Positions 46,017-58,714 of a stretch of DNA of 64,000 nucleotides are shown here, one piece after another. The first letter of the stretch is position 1. Every line of letters begins with the position of its first letter. The stretch covers positions 1 to 64,000 of the forward strand of contig JAKCPI010009509.1 of NCBI GenBank assembly GCA_023213315.1. The letters are read 5' to 3'. Made by a program: the position numbers and the translations under genes. Source of the stretch: Euborellia annulipes (taxonomy: Eukaryota; Arthropoda; Insecta; Dermaptera; Anisolabididae). The notes beneath the pieces are model-generated. The model ran no database searches, was not told the DNA's origin, and worked only from the letters and a program-made list of their open reading frames with translations.

Positions 46017-46276
46017 CAAGGGCGGATCCAGAGGTGTTTCTCAGGGGGGGGTAATCTGGTGTGATGGTCGCACAGCACACAATTTTTTCTTAATTTCAGT
46101 AATTTAAAGACGCATTCTGTACTTGTTTGCCAGAATATAAATACAAATCAAACTTTTAAATATTAATTTTTAAAATTTTACATTAAAAATAAATTTTTTT
46201 TGAGAAAAAAGTATTTTTTTCAAATCTCGGGGGAGGGGGGGTAATTACCCCTTTACTCACCCTGTATCCGCCCTTG
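46017..46276. mobile_element. hAT-type non-autonomous element, 260 bp
   Basis: Starts CAAGGGCGGATCCAG and ends TGTATCCGCCCTTG. Flanks TGGGAAAG (46009-46016) and TGGGGAAG (46277-46284) agree at 7 of 8. Interior matches 2029-2307, including CTGGTGTGATGGTCGCACAG. Confidence 0.85.
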
Positions 46277-46972
46277 TGGGGAAGTCATTCCCGAAATTTT
46301 TTATTTCACGATCCTTGTTCAAGGATTATTTTAATATTTAACTCAATTCTAACTCAACAAATATTAAACCTTTCTTTATTTATTCATACTTTCATTAATT
46401 TTTTTTCAACTTTAATAAAAATAATCTAATAGATAATAAATATAGAGCAAGGAGATTATGGTAAAATTAAGAAGAATTTTAATATAGCATGTAATTCGGT
46501 CATTAAAATATGTTAATTTAATATGATAGTAGAAGCGTTTCTATCATCATGGAAATTACAGCCATTTGTAAACTAAACTACTTTTGGCGGCAAACGAAAT
46601 GACCTGTTATATAATTTTCACATATACCATAAATGGTTTTATTTTTAACAACCAATTAATACATTATTACCATTTTTAAAGAGGACCAATGACTATAATT
46701 AGTAGAGCGATATAGGCATTGAGAAAAATATAGCATAGAAGATATGTATATCGGTCAGTACGGGATAGCATTGTGTTTAGCGCACCAGTTGCCAAAATTT
46801 GTCGCGGACCACTAAACACACCCTACACCTTCATCAGACTAAATTGTAGTTTACTTTATATTAATGTAAGGTGGACGAGAAGGGAATTCTCTACTTCTAA
46901 ATTGTATAAAAAAATCACCAGTGTTGATATAAATTTTATTTAACTTTTTATTCAATATTTAAATCAATCATT

Positions 46973-47559
46973 CAGGTCTATTATCTAAAAACAGAAGTTA
47001 AAATTTAACATCAACAAATGGGTGTTAAAACGTAAAGGAATAACTTAAAAAAAAATACTATTCTCTAAACCAAGTTTTAAAGGCGACGTTAATATTTTAT
47101 TTTTTAGCACCAGATGTTAACGATTCATATGAAGATAGCTGCTTTCTGCTTGTTCGTGTTTTTAGACCCCTCGATAACCACACGCGCATGCGCATTTCTA
47201 ACGTGATTTGTTATTTTCAATCTACTAGGCCTATCTAACACATCTGCCTTAAAAAATGCTATTCTCTAAACAAAGTTTTAACAGCGACTTTAACATGTTG
47301 CTTTTATCTCAAAGGTGTCAAATCATGACCTTACTTTTTAGGTTAAAGACGCCATTTTGATGCATTAAATACGGCGTTAAAATATCAAAGGCACCCCCTA
47401 GACATTACATTAATTTTTAACACTATTGACTAAATGTTAACGATTTGGCTTTAAAGTTTTTGCTATCAGAATAGCAATGTGAGGCAAGCAAGTGTTAAAA
47501 TGAATTAACGCTGTTTACAGCTGTTAAAAGTTAAAATTTTTGCTTAGAGAATAGACCTG
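46973..47559. mobile_element. TIR element with CAGGTCTATT ends, 587 bp
   Basis: Starts CAGGTCTATTATCTAAAAAC and ends TTGCTTAGAGAATAGACCTG. Internal units TATTCTCTAAACAAAGTTTT and CTATTCTCTAAACCAAG repeat the terminus, as if built by duplication of its own end. No clear target duplication. Related fragment at 40628-40712. Confidence 0.7.
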
Positions 47560-48115
47560 ATTGACTGTTAAAAATATAATAAGTTTTAAAATTTGTTATT
47601 CCAGTTTTATTTATTATTTATTTATTATAAAAGTTTTTTATGGGCATTATTATTGAATTTCTGGTTTATCCATGTGTTTTTTTATTATTAAAATATACAA
47701 CGTCTAAGCTATTTTATGTCGGGATTGAAATATTGCACAGAAAATCTCAAGTTATTTACCGTTTATTGATTTTACATTGTTTTATTACTATATATTGAAT
47801 ATAATATCCCCTTTGAGAAAAATCTTGGCAAATCGAGTCATCTGTTGATTTTTTTAATCATATTTTTCATTTTTCAAAGAGGTTGCTGTCGCTTCCAGCT
47901 TTTACAAAAAAAATAATAATAGGTAGTTTTTATTTGATCTCACACATTCTAATTGAAAGGGAATCATTTAAGTTATTTAATTGGATATTTTGAAGAATCG
48001 GTATCCATTAATTAATCTCTCCAATTATTTTTGTAAATGATTTCATGTAAACAGTGATTTAAAAATATCAATATTAATCTTCAAATATGGAAAAGTTGAA
48101 TAATTTTTTAAAGAA

Positions 48116-48205
48116 AAATCTGGTGTGACTGGCGCATAGCACACAACTTTCTCTTACCGAAGGGTAAGAGAAAGTTGTGCACCGTGCTGGTCACACCAGA
48201 TTTTT
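48116..48205. repeat. Perfect-type hairpin terminus of the ACTTTCTCTTACC family
   Basis: AATCTGGTGTGAC...CACACAACTTTCTCTTACC, a GAAG loop, then GGTAAGAGAAAGTTGTG...GTCACACCAGATT. About 90 bases fold back on themselves almost perfectly; partial versions occur at the ends of many family copies. Confidence 0.85.
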
Positions 48206-48224
48206 GTGTCTTCCCTTAGCCCTT

Positions 48225-48715
48225 AAGTTCCAAACTTGACCACGCGATACATAGATGGCGCTGAGCTATGAATGCTTCCACATCAGTAAAGTGTACTTCA
48301 AACAATTTCCACGAAAAATTTCACTGATATACTTTTTAAAGAGGATCTAAAAAATAGTAGATTTATGAATTTTAAACAAAATCGTTGTAGCGAATTTTGA
48401 GAAAATCGAAAAAAAGTATTTCAGTAAAGTACTAGTACTTTTTGGAAGATTTTGTTTAAAAGCTTATTTTCACGACTTGGGAGGTTACCTAACTGAAATA
48501 TAAAATTTCAACCTCGTAACTCATTTCCTTCATGCTTAAAAATGTCCACACACATACAGACGAATTTGCGGCACCCACTTTTTTGGACTCAGGGGACCTC
48601 AAAACATGTATTTCCATCAAAATCTGGTGTGACAAGCACACACAGTACACAACTTCCAATTATCAAAGAAAAGAAAAATATGTGTGCTGTGTGACCAGTC
48701 ACACCAGATTTTTCT
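48225..48715 (+). repeat. ACTTTCTCTTACC-family copy
   Basis: Body with TTTCAGTAAAGTACTAGTAC, CACACACATACAGACG and GGGGACCTCAAAACATG. At 48622 it runs into a second hairpin-type end (TCTGGTGTGAC...GTCACACCAGATT). Confidence 0.75.
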
Positions 48716-49554
48716 TATTACAAAGCAAAATGTTTCTAGTGCAATTATCATTACAAAACCCCGTTATAAATTTTTTAAATATCTCTAGTATAGGTTATAA
48801 CAAAATAAATTTATTTCCTTAAAAAAATTGAGTTTTAAATCTTTATGAACTATCTGGAATTAAATCTTGCATGTATTTAATTGTTTTCTATTCTTAACAA
48901 ACTGAGAAAAACAGTTTTATTATTATTATCAGTTTAATTAATATCAGATATTACTTTGAATAAGGAAAAATAAAGATTATATTAATAGCAGAAGTAATCA
49001 TGAAACCTCACTCACAATTACAACATTAATATTCAAAATGAAAAATTAAATTCATAAATACAAATATCTCTGGCAAATTATAATTGCTTAATGACCATAA
49101 GTTCTCTTAAATTCCACTTTTATAATTAAAGAGAAAAACTCTGACCTTTACTTGAATGCTAACTACAGTATATAAATATACATAGGCTATATAAGCAGCC
49201 TAATAAAGTTCCTTAGATTTATTAGTAAAATAAGAATACTTATTATGATCTTTATCAATTTACCAACAAAAGGATTTATATTTTAAATATAAATAATGAA
49301 AAATTAATTGTTTTGAAACAATAAATTTATTCTAAAAGCACTCGGGAGCACAATCAAAAATATTTTAATAAATTATGTTATTTTGAATCTACTTAGTTAA
49401 GATATCTTTTAGGCTTGAGCCTTGACCTATTCTTTTATAATTAATTCAAATTCTCTAAGGCCCAATACACACGAAGCTATTCAAAATAAACTCAGTGCCG
49501 ACGCAAAAATATTTGAATAAAAACTTTTAAAATAGTATAATTTATCATAATATG

Positions 49555-50585
49555 ATTTTTCTGTCGAGATTTATTTAGTTTCTGCTGATATAATAGAATT
49601 CAAAATGTAATATTTATATATATGGGAAAATATTCAGGGGCGCCGGAACGAATTTGAATCAGGGGGGGGGGCAAAATTTTTTTTTAGAAATTTAAAATAA
49701 TTTAATATGTTCAAATAAAACAAATCTACTATAAAGCTTTAAAAATTTTAAATAAAATCACAATTTTAATAAAATTAAAATTTTTAAAAATTTGCTAGTG
49801 ATTTTATCAAAAATTTTTTTAGGTTATATAGTAGATTTGTTTTATTATATTTGAAGGGAATAAATATTTTTAATTTTTTCTTTTAATTCAATATAAAATG
49901 TTTTTTGAAGTTAGAAATACAATAGGGTCTATAAAATATTTTGGAAAAAATGAATTTCTTACTCTTTTAATTTTTTTAATTTAAAAGATTTTATTTTTAA
50001 AAATTAAAAATGTATCGTTTTTAAAAATAAATGAAATAAAAGAAGACATATCGCCCCACTCTGTCCCCTCTTATAGGAAGCCAGGGGGGGCAACGTACCC
50101 TTGCCCCCCCCAGTTCCGGCTCCTATGAAAATATTTATATTTTTTTACCATGGCCTATGAAGTACAAGAGTAATTGAGTAAATTGTGCTTCAAACAACTT
50201 TGAGAGCAAAATAAGAATATACATTTTAAAGAGGATCTAAAAAATAATTGATTTTTTTAGTTTTAATCAAAATCGTTAAATTTTGCAAAAAACTGAAAAA
50301 GTACATCAGTAAAATACTAGTACTTTCTGGCCGATTTTGTTCAAACGCTTATTTTCACCCCCCCCCTGGCTTTAAATATAAAATTTCAACTTTTTAGATC
50401 AATTACCAATTCCTTCATGCTTTAAATTGACTCACAGACAGACGAATTTGATGAACCCACTATTTTTGGACTCAGGGACCTCAAAACATGTATTTCCATG
50501 AAAATCTGACCATCGAATTTTTGCTATGAATCCAATGCTTTCTCTCTCTATATATTAAGATATATATATAGGTAAGAGAAAGTAA
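49555..50585 (+). repeat. ACTTTCTCTTACC-family copy split by a hAT insertion
   Basis: 5' part 49555-49634 and 3' part 50128-50585, ending GGTAAGAGAAAGTAA, join across AAAATATT as in 6502-7118. Confidence 0.85.
49635..50127. mobile_element. hAT-type non-autonomous element, 493 bp, 8-bp TSD
   Basis: Left CAGGGGCGCCGGAAC, right GTTCCGGCTCCTATG. Flanks 49627-49634 and 50128-50135 are both AAAATATT, and removal restores the host repeat. G/C runs inside both ends; interior extremely AT-rich. Confidence 0.9.
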
Positions 50586-50589
50586 AAAA

Positions 50590-53090
50590 TTACATAAAAC
50601 TTTCAAAATTAAAAAAAAAAGTACTACGTTATTTCCGGTTGACGTATTTATTCTAAAAGATGATAGGCCTACAGATTACAATTTTAGTGTATTATAATAA
50701 TCACGCATTTTTATGTAGAGTATACGAGAAAGTTCTAGGCGTGGTCAGTCCCGAATTTTTACAATATACTTTTCTTAGATTTGATTTCAGAAAAATATTT
50801 AGGCTAATTTTTTTATTGAATTAAAGCAAATTAATTATTAAAAGAATAACAAACTTTTTTTTCTTTGGCTCACAACTCATCCTATACCTTAAACTAAATT
50901 ACAGATCTCGTCTTAAGTCGATTCACTTTTCAACATAGTAAATTATTGAACAGTGGCTTCTTAAATATTAATTATAAGCGAATTACTCGGCTGGATATTG
51001 AATATTTTATAAGTGAACGCACTCTATGATGTGTCTGTTACTTTTACTCTGCTATTAAACTTTAAAATATCACTATGACAATCAACTTGAGAAGGACATT
51101 TATATAAAAAGTAAAAAATGAGATATATACATTATAAACATTATGATTAAAAAGATGTTGCGCAATTTTTAATCAAAGCACAGTTTCTCTCTTTTCAGAG
51201 AGAGGGAAGGCTACGCTCATAATAAATTTATTTATTTATTTATAATTCCTTTACTTATCTTCATAAGAGGGAACTCACTATTATTATAAATATTCGGTTC
51301 GGTTTCTTTTTAATTAACTACAGATGAAATAAATTAAAATTCGGAGAGTTCAAAAGCAGAATTATAAAAAAAAACACAAATTCTAAAAATATGTTTTCAT
51401 TTTTTATTTATTGGTAGCCTTTGGGAAACGAGTCGGAAAATAAAATATTGGAATAAAATCTTTTTCAATTAGAAAACCATCCAAATTTATAAATAAAACA
51501 ATTAATAATTAAACTTAAAAAAAAAATGTAGGCCTATATTTACAAAATAATAATTATTATTAAAGGTCATTATTAATTAATTTGATTTTGAGAAAAATTA
51601 TTAAATCAACCGAATTTCTATATAATGATTGAAAATATTTATATTATATCCCCCTGCACGATTTGTGCTCACTTGTTAAAGGTCCGCATTTGTCAAATTT
51701 GGGCTGCCCCTAGTTTCTGCAATCCATCTTAGTTTTTCAATTTTAAATTCACTTATTTGACCACAATAGCCTATATCTAATAAAGATTTTTATTTCATTT
51801 TCGTTACAGGGCTGATTCCTTAGTGTGTGTGTGTACGTGTGTGCATCGTATTTATGTTGTCAACAATCTGCTTCAATTGGTATGTAAGAGTATATATTTA
51901 TTTATTAATCTTAATGTTATATACTTTTTTTTTTATTATAAATTCAGTAAAATTCTGAATTGCAAATACTCTATATTTATGTATAGACACTAAAAAATCA
52001 TAATACACATATTTAAAAAGTCCTATAATAAGAATAAGAATTTTTAAGGCCCAAAAGCGCAAAAAAAAAAGAAAATATTGTTTTTGAGGTTGGGGCGATC
52101 TTTTACAGTAAAGGGTGAAAAAGGTTTTAAAAATAATAAATAATAATAAAAGAGAGTTTAAAAAAAAAATTTAAATAATGATAATAATTTAGAATTTTAT
52201 TTATATATTCTTTGAAGCAAAGCTTCTTAGAGAAAAAAAAGAAGAAAATACAATAAGTATTATTACTTTCTTTTACCCTATATTTTATTTACAGAGTAAG
52301 TTTAAAATCTGTAATTTAAATAGACATGATATTCATTTAATGAGAGGATTGACAGAATCATTTTTTTTTTTTTAATATTGATAAATAAGGGTGAAAAAGT
52401 TTTGTAGATGAAGTAGAGATGGAAAAGGGCCCTTGAAAGTCGATTTTCGATTTTGGAATCGACTTGATATTTTTCGATTCTCGGAATCGATTAATCATTT
52501 CTGAAAGTCGACTTTTTAAAAACTCTATGGGTAGAAAATTAAATTGAAGAAAATATTAAAATTCCTTTTTTTTTTTTTTTTTCTCCTTTGGGGGGATTTT
52601 TCCTTTTAAATAAAAAGAAAAGAAAAAAAAGCTTACCTAGAGACGGGAGGAAACTGGCAAATTATCATTATTTATAAGCCTATTAACAAGGCTACCATAT
52701 AATCTTTTTGGGAAAGAATGTTGTATAATTACCAGGCGCACTCGGTAAGTGCTGCCACTATTGTCAGATTTGTTAACTACCTTTATGGGCCATAAATGAA
52801 ATATGAAAAAAATTCCTTTTTTCGAATTCTAAATTTGCTTACCGCTAATATTGACTTTACTTGAAGTTGGAAAAATTTTGCATACACAGTCAGTCCCAGA
52901 TCAAAAAATAAAAATAATAAACACTTGTATTTTTTTTAGAATAGTCTCAATGGATCTGGGACAGACTGTGCAACTAAACAAGGTTAACTAAAGTTTCCAG
53001 TTGGAGAATTCGTTACTTTTATTATTTAATATTAATATTAGATTTTTTAATATTTTTGAGGTGGAGTTGACTTCTTTATTATAATTTCTA
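50590..53090. other. Gene-free AT-rich interval
   Basis: Low-complexity DNA with (GT)n at 51822-51844 and GAATCGA-type simple repeats at 52438-52510. No gene, RNA or bounded element supported. Confidence 0.45.
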
Positions 53091-53094
53091 TTTA

Positions 53095-53470
53095 AATTTA
53101 AATCGGTAACATTAAAAGTATGTAAAATTAATTCAAAACACTCGCTATAACCTCATCATTTGAAGTCCAGTGAGCCATTTCTCTATATTTGGGAAGAGGA
53201 AGTAATCATTGGATGCCAAATCCGGTGAGAACGGCGGATGTAAAAGTAATTCGAAGCGTAGGTCATGTAATTTTGTAGTAACAGTGTGCAAGCCTATTAT
53301 CGAGGGAAAAGAACACTTTCTTGAATACCGTAGGCATGACTTTCTCTGCAGATGCAACTGTTTTCGCTTTCTTTGCTAGACTTTCACCTTCTTCCATCCA
53401 CTGTTTGGACTGATGCTTCGTCTCTGGCGTTTAAAGTCGAATCCATGTTTGATCTACTGTTTTAAAAAGA
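53095..53470 (-). pseudogene. Mariner transposase C-terminal remnant
   Basis: Reading down from 53470 in shifting frames: QTWIR, TPETKHQSKQW, KKAKTVASAEKVM, then after a gap KLHDLRFELLLHPPFSPDLA and NDYFLFPNIEKWL. These are hallmark segments of mariner transposases in the right order, including the HPPxSPDL block next to the last catalytic Asp. Several frameshifts and a missing central section show it is dead. Confidence 0.88.
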
Positions 53471-53840
53471 TGACCCAGTTTAGCCCAAGAATATATTTTT
53501 TTATTTCAAAAATTATAGATATAATTTTATTTTTTATGTCAATGTGAGACTCCTCCTCTTGGAACTGACCATATTATATATAACAAAGTCTAATTAATAT
53601 TAGCAGGCGAGGGATATTTTTAACTATTGCTTTTATTGGTTAGCCAGGCTGATAAATGAAAGCTAGGCTAAAAGAGATGCTTGAGTTGTGAGGGGCAACA
53701 AATTGCTGCCACTCGTCTGCGTCTCGATTGCTTTCTCTTCCTACATATATATACAGAGCAGCACGCCATTGAGTTAAGGGGTCGAATTCGTGTGGTGAAG
53801 TAGCTGCCGCTTATATAAATAAGTTTTTTCTTTTTTTTTT

Positions 53841-54312
53841 TCACTTTACCTCCATGGTTTTGATCATTCGAAGCACGTGCCCGCGGTAAAGACATTTTGA
53901 CAAATCACTCGTATTCAACGGTAGCAATCGGATAAAATCAACAAAAATTTCACTATATTCTTTTCCATTATCTACGACAGCTAAAACTCGTTTAGTTCGG
54001 AAAGCTAAAAAAAAAATGCTTTGAGTTTCTAAACAAAAAGGCGTCTTTTAGTCAGCTCATTACCTCTGCGTTGTATTATCTCCTGAGCGATTGTCTTACC
54101 TTCAACATAAACTGCAAGTGGATGAAAAGTATTAAAAATTATTGGCGTTGTCGCATACACTCTAATCTCGCTTGAGAACTTATAGATAAAAATCGCCAAG
54201 TTAAACAAAAGAACACTGCAGTACAAATTAGATATGAAATTAACTCGTTTGCTATTGTGCTGATAAAAATAATGGCCTCGCTCTCTTTGCGCTTCTTCTT
54301 TCGGTCATTCAT
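53841..54312 (-). CDS. Candidate small gene, three exons, about 121 aa, unidentified
   Basis: Proposed join 54312-54159, 54111-54064, 54004-53841 (minus). ATG at 54312 gives a basic start (MNDRKKKRKESE) then a hydrophobic stretch of about 25 residues. Introns of 47 and 59 bp are GT-AG, the second with a long pyrimidine tract before its AG; both are phase 1, and the CDS totals 366 nt. Exon 3 is open for 51 codons from FRTKRVLAVV to RMIKTME and then reaches VK-stop; alternatively GTAAAG at 53849 is a donor to a missing exon. The segment is less AT-rich than its flanks. No family recognised. The small introns and lack of similarity leave real doubt. Confidence 0.35.
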
Positions 54313-54314
54313 TA

Positions 54315-56620
54315 GTGATTCCTTGCAGTTCTTAAATCCAGCTTCTTATAAGAACTCGCGCTTTCTCAAACAATCGTATTAACAAAAGCATTTTTAAAAC
54401 TGCTTTTCAAATATAATCAAATATGATCCTTATAATGGGATGCTCCAATTTCATCGAGAAATTTATTCATAACTTGAAATGTAAACTTTTTGTTTGGATC
54501 TAAAGAATACATTTTCTCTCTGTTACTTTTAATAATTATATTTAAATTATTAAAAAAAAAATGACGTCAACTAGAAGAAAGAATAGAAAAAAGTTCAAGT
54601 TCATCTGAGTAAATAAATAGAACTGAAATATTATTTTCTGAATTTATACACAGGAACATATATGGCAAATGGATTTTTCTGGCTGGGAGGGGGGACGAAC
54701 TTATACTTATTTAAAGCTTCGCCCTCCCCCACAAACATATTTATAAAATTATATAATATTGCAATATATTGTATTTTGTTCATTCAAAGGACTTTACCAA
54801 AGGCGAAATCTTAATTAAATTTTTTTTTATACCTGCCAGGGCCCGGGTCTTCTCAAACTGTTTTATTTAAAGTTTTTTAAGTATATGTTGTTTATGTAAG
54901 GCATTGTCGAAAATATAGAAGTATTTCTATATACATGTATTAGATGCGTTAGGCTGCCGGCTGCCTTTGGCACCCCTACCGCGCTAGGCCCTGGCGGGCG
55001 GCGTCTCAGGTTATGACTAAGAGCTATCCAGATAAAATGTATTTTAATTAAGTTTGCACCGTAATATGAAAAAAGTTATTTTAAATAAAGAAGCGCATTT
55101 TAAGGTGTGGAATTTCATTTTTCAATTATTTACATCCTGGGGGCGAAGAATCAAAAAAACTTTTTGAAATGGGCAATTTTAAGGGGAAGAAAATTTTATT
55201 TTCCATTTTAAGGATTTGATTATATAAATTAATATATTTTTCGCAATTCGAGTTTGAACTTCTGCTTTCCAATGCCTTCCTTTGGAAGATTTGTGAGCCC
55301 ATGTTAAGGTGGGTTCCCTCCCCTAAATCGACATAATGATAGCCTAAAACCATCCCCGAAAAATTCTCTACCCAGTAAATAAAACTCCATGAAAATCGGT
55401 CCAGAGTCTATGCTTTACAGACAGACGGTCATTTAAAGCGCCATTATGAACTAAATTGAGATTAGACCGCCATCTTGTAGGGAAAAAAAGATCTACCTCT
55501 TTATTTAAATCACAACATTATTACTCTGTGCCCTTTTTTGTATAAAACAAGAAGTCATTGGTATTGTTTACAATTGTGTCCCCTCTCTCAAATTTAGGTT
55601 AATAGCGCTTGGTTCCTTCGTGCATAACATCGTTCAAATAGTATACGAATAACCGTTATCCAGCAATCACACCAAGTCATGAGCGCCTAAATTTAACACA
55701 AAGTGATTTAGATTGTTTTTTATTTAATGATAATGACGCCATAAATATATATTTAAAATTAGCTCTTTCAAATAGAAGCTTTTTTTTTTTTAATTTATTA
55801 TTTATTTTGGTGGTTTTTCATTAGACTCTTTTGAATATTATAAACTCTTTTTAATTGATAATTAAAGCCTCCATCCAGAAACACACAAAGCCTTTATAAT
55901 TACATAAATTATATACTCAAATCTTTAATCATTAAACCGCTCAATTCCCCCACTTAACTTATTGTTAAATTAAATATATATTATTATTTAAGATTATTTG
56001 AAAAGTTTAATCAACAATGCAATACGAAAAATTTTTATTTCAATTGAAAAAAAAAACTTGTTTCATAAAAGAAGTAAATAATTTTTTTCGCATCGACTTC
56101 TCGGCATTATAGGCCTTTTGTATTTGCCAGGGTGGCGATTAAAGCCTTGGTCGAGAATTCGCAAAGCTACAAAGTCCCCCCCCCCCCTCCCCCTCCCCCC
56201 TAGCTCAGCCACTCACTCCCTCTTTTTGAATTTTTATAAATCTTTCTAAATTGTTTACTTTTCTTTTTGTTATTTATTCCTTTATACAAAAGAAATAAAT
56301 TCTTAAGAAAATTAATTAAAATATTTCTTTTAAATTAAAACTCGGTAGATTTTTAAACTTTTTTTTTGAATAATACTTATAATTATTATTTTTTACACCC
56401 TTTTTGTTTTACAATAAATGAGAGTTTTTAATATCCTATTCTATTTTGACTAAACTTTCGAGGCCCTGATATTTAATTTATATACGTATATTAAAACTCT
56501 CCTTAATCAAGAGTTTCTGTGACATCCTGATTCCTTCAATCAATTAAAAATAAATAAATATTAAATAGTGAGGAGATCAAGGCAGCCGAAAGTAAATAAA
56601 AAAAACAAATATTTTTCTTC
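54315..56620. other. Largely unassigned interval
   Basis: Minus-strand 54512-54417 encodes a 31-residue open piece (MYSLDPNKKFTFQV...) of unclear status. A family A head fragment lies near 54950-55015 and a C run at 56168-56202. Otherwise AT-rich with nothing supported. Confidence 0.35.
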
Positions 56621-56636
56621 TGCGTTATTTCATACA

Positions 56637-56690
56637 CTTGGCGACGTTTCGGCCTTCATCAGGACATTAAAATACCTGGTATAATGAATT
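56637..56690 (-). ncRNA. Hammerhead-like motif lacking stem II
   Basis: Minus strand: CTGATGA, then only AGGCC, then GAAACGTCG. Both core boxes are perfect but stem II has collapsed to a loopless GGCC. A relative with further changes lies at 32045-32075 (minus). Weak or no activity expected. Confidence 0.5.
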
Positions 56691-56799
56691 TATCGGCATC
56701 TGCTACTTTGAGTTGCCAAGAGCCCCTCTTAGCTTTAGGCAAACATAGCACTTGCAATTCGTCTTCTTTTCTCACTCGTTAATATGATAACTGCATAAA

Positions 56800-58095
56800 A
56801 GAAAAAAAAATCTCGACATCGAATTTTTGACATGAATCAAATATATAGGGTAATAGAATAGAGGTTCCTTGTTTAACGGCTTACTATGGGGTAAAAATTT
56901 TATTATAAACAGTAAATTTGACGAATAACATTTAAATATAAAGAACAAATAAATTGCCTAAAGAATAAATTTTTATTTGGAGTCAAAAAATAAAATTTTA
57001 TAGAAAATTCTCAATATTGTCATATTCAATATATAAGTTTACTATGGTATTTGGAAAAATACTGGAGAAAAATTCCTTAGCTGTTTGTACTGTTATCACA
57101 TTCGAATGAATAAACTCCTTAAACCTGTTCTACTTCTACTCAGAAAGGTGAAAATATTTTATAAACTCTCTTGCGGAAAATCATTTTTTTTCCCTATAAA
57201 ATATTCAATAAAAGAAAATTTTCAATTCGTCTTCGATTTTTTTTTTTTTTTATTACAGTAGTCATTTTATTTTTTATAGAGATTTGATCTCTGTATATAT
57301 TTTTATACAAATTTAATCAATAATTATTTTGGAGATGCCAATCAACTTAATCAGTTTAAATACGATGGAAGTTTGAAAATAAAAAGCGAGATAATTTTGA
57401 GTAAACACTTTTATGGTAAGAAAATGGAGCTCGGAAAAGCATTTCGCTCGGTTTGTTTTACTTCGTTTAGCCAATAATTGATGGCATTCTAAAAAGCATA
57501 TAAAAAATTCTTTGCCACCTTTATTTTATGAATGTAAGTAATCGGTATCTGATAATCGATATTTTTCTTCGCTTTTTACCCCCTTTGTCTCCTGGGTTAA
57601 AGTCAATATTCTTTTAAGAGATTCTATAAGAAACGAGTATGGAAATGGTTAGCTCATTTTTTTAAATTATACTTTAGTAAATTATTATACTCTGTATATT
57701 GAGACATGAGATGTCTTTTCGATATTTTTTATAAAGAGATAAAAAAAATTCCCATAGATGAGATGTAGGTTTAATTAAGGTTATATCAATATTTTCGAAC
57801 GATAGCTACCTCCGGAAAAGTTGACTCATACTGAACAAGTCTACATTTGGGAACCACCAAAACCTACAATCTTCAGACTTTCAAGTCTAACCTCAACAGG
57901 CATCTTCTCAGTTCCCGCAGTTGAGTTTCCCCTTTTAAAAAAAAAAAAAACTTTTTCTTGGTGTCCCGAAAAATGGCCCACGAAAAAACGCCTCCTGCAA
58001 CAAATTCTTCTCATATAAGCCTATTCTCATATCCTATTTTATCAATATAATAATAGGTAGGTTTGGGAGACCTTATTCAGTCAGTTTAAAGAAAC
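56800..58095. other. Gene-free AT-rich interval
   Basis: Starts with a short 3' fragment of the ACTTTCTCTTACC family (TCGACATCGAATTTTTGACA). No gene recognised in the rest. Confidence 0.4.
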
Positions 58096-58140
58096 AAAAT
58101 ATATTTCAAAATTATATCTTATTTAATTTATTAATTTTTC

Positions 58141-58193
58141 TTCCTCATACCACAGGTTTCGACCGTTTTGCCGCAGGCCTTCCTCAGTGAGAA
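58141..58193 (-). ncRNA. Hammerhead ribozyme with GUA site and real helix III
   Basis: Minus strand: stem I TTCTCA/TGAGGAA (one bulge), core CTGAGGA (58187-58181), stem II GGCC/GGTC (one G-U) plus loop, GAAA, then helix III AC/GU closed by loop CTGTG and a GUA cleavage site at 58150-58148. Predicted cleavage is between 58148 and 58147. Unlike the GAAACGTC group, helix III here has a proper loop, so it could fold alone. Confidence 0.7.
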
Positions 58194-58515
58194 TAGAGTC
58201 AAATTTGTGGATGCATTACAAAAAAAATAATTAAAATACAATACACAATTGTTAAGATGTCACACCTATAATTGTGTGTTCATCAACAAAGATCCAGATC
58301 TCTATCTATATGTGCGCCAGCAATGCATTTAATTTTTCGGGCAGTCGATTTGTTTTGGAAAGAATTATTTTTCAGAAAACTATTTAAAGACATCTGGGCT
58401 CGAAATTTAAATAGTTTTTTGAAAGTCTGGATCTTTGTTGATGCTCACACAATTATAGGTATGACATCTTAACAATCATGTATTGTATTTTAATAATTCC
58501 ACAAAATTGACTCTC

Positions 58516-58569
58516 TTCTCACTGAGGAAGACCTGCGGGACAACGGTCTAGACCTGTGGTATGAGGGAG
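58516..58569 (+). ncRNA. Mutated partner of the 58141 hammerhead
   Basis: Core CTGAGGA, stem II GACC/GGTC and stem I TTCTCA/TGAGGGA are kept, but the GAAAC box reads TAGAC, which should abolish cleavage. Confidence 0.65.
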
Positions 58570-58714
58570 AAAAATTAAAAAATAAATAAGATATATTTTT
58601 CAAATATACAGGATGAGGCATAATAAAAGGCTGTTAAGTAAAAACACTTCTTTAAAATATATCATAAAATTAAAATACATGAAAAAGCATTTTCCGCAAT
58701 AGTAAAAACATCGT

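Larger units (their letters stand above)
58100..58610. repeat. Inverted-repeat element with hammerheads at both ends
   Basis: Left part (ATATTTCAAAATTATATCTT, the hammerhead, GACATCTTAAC-type sequence) is mirrored at the right. Arms include CATCAACAAAGATCCAGA and its complement near 58430. The hammerheads lie on opposite strands, 5' ends facing the centre. Confidence 0.75.

Noticed and set aside
54417..54512. 31-codon minus-strand frame upstream of the candidate gene
   Set aside because: Protein-like composition, but no donor joins it to the following exons and it ends in a stop; kept only as a note.
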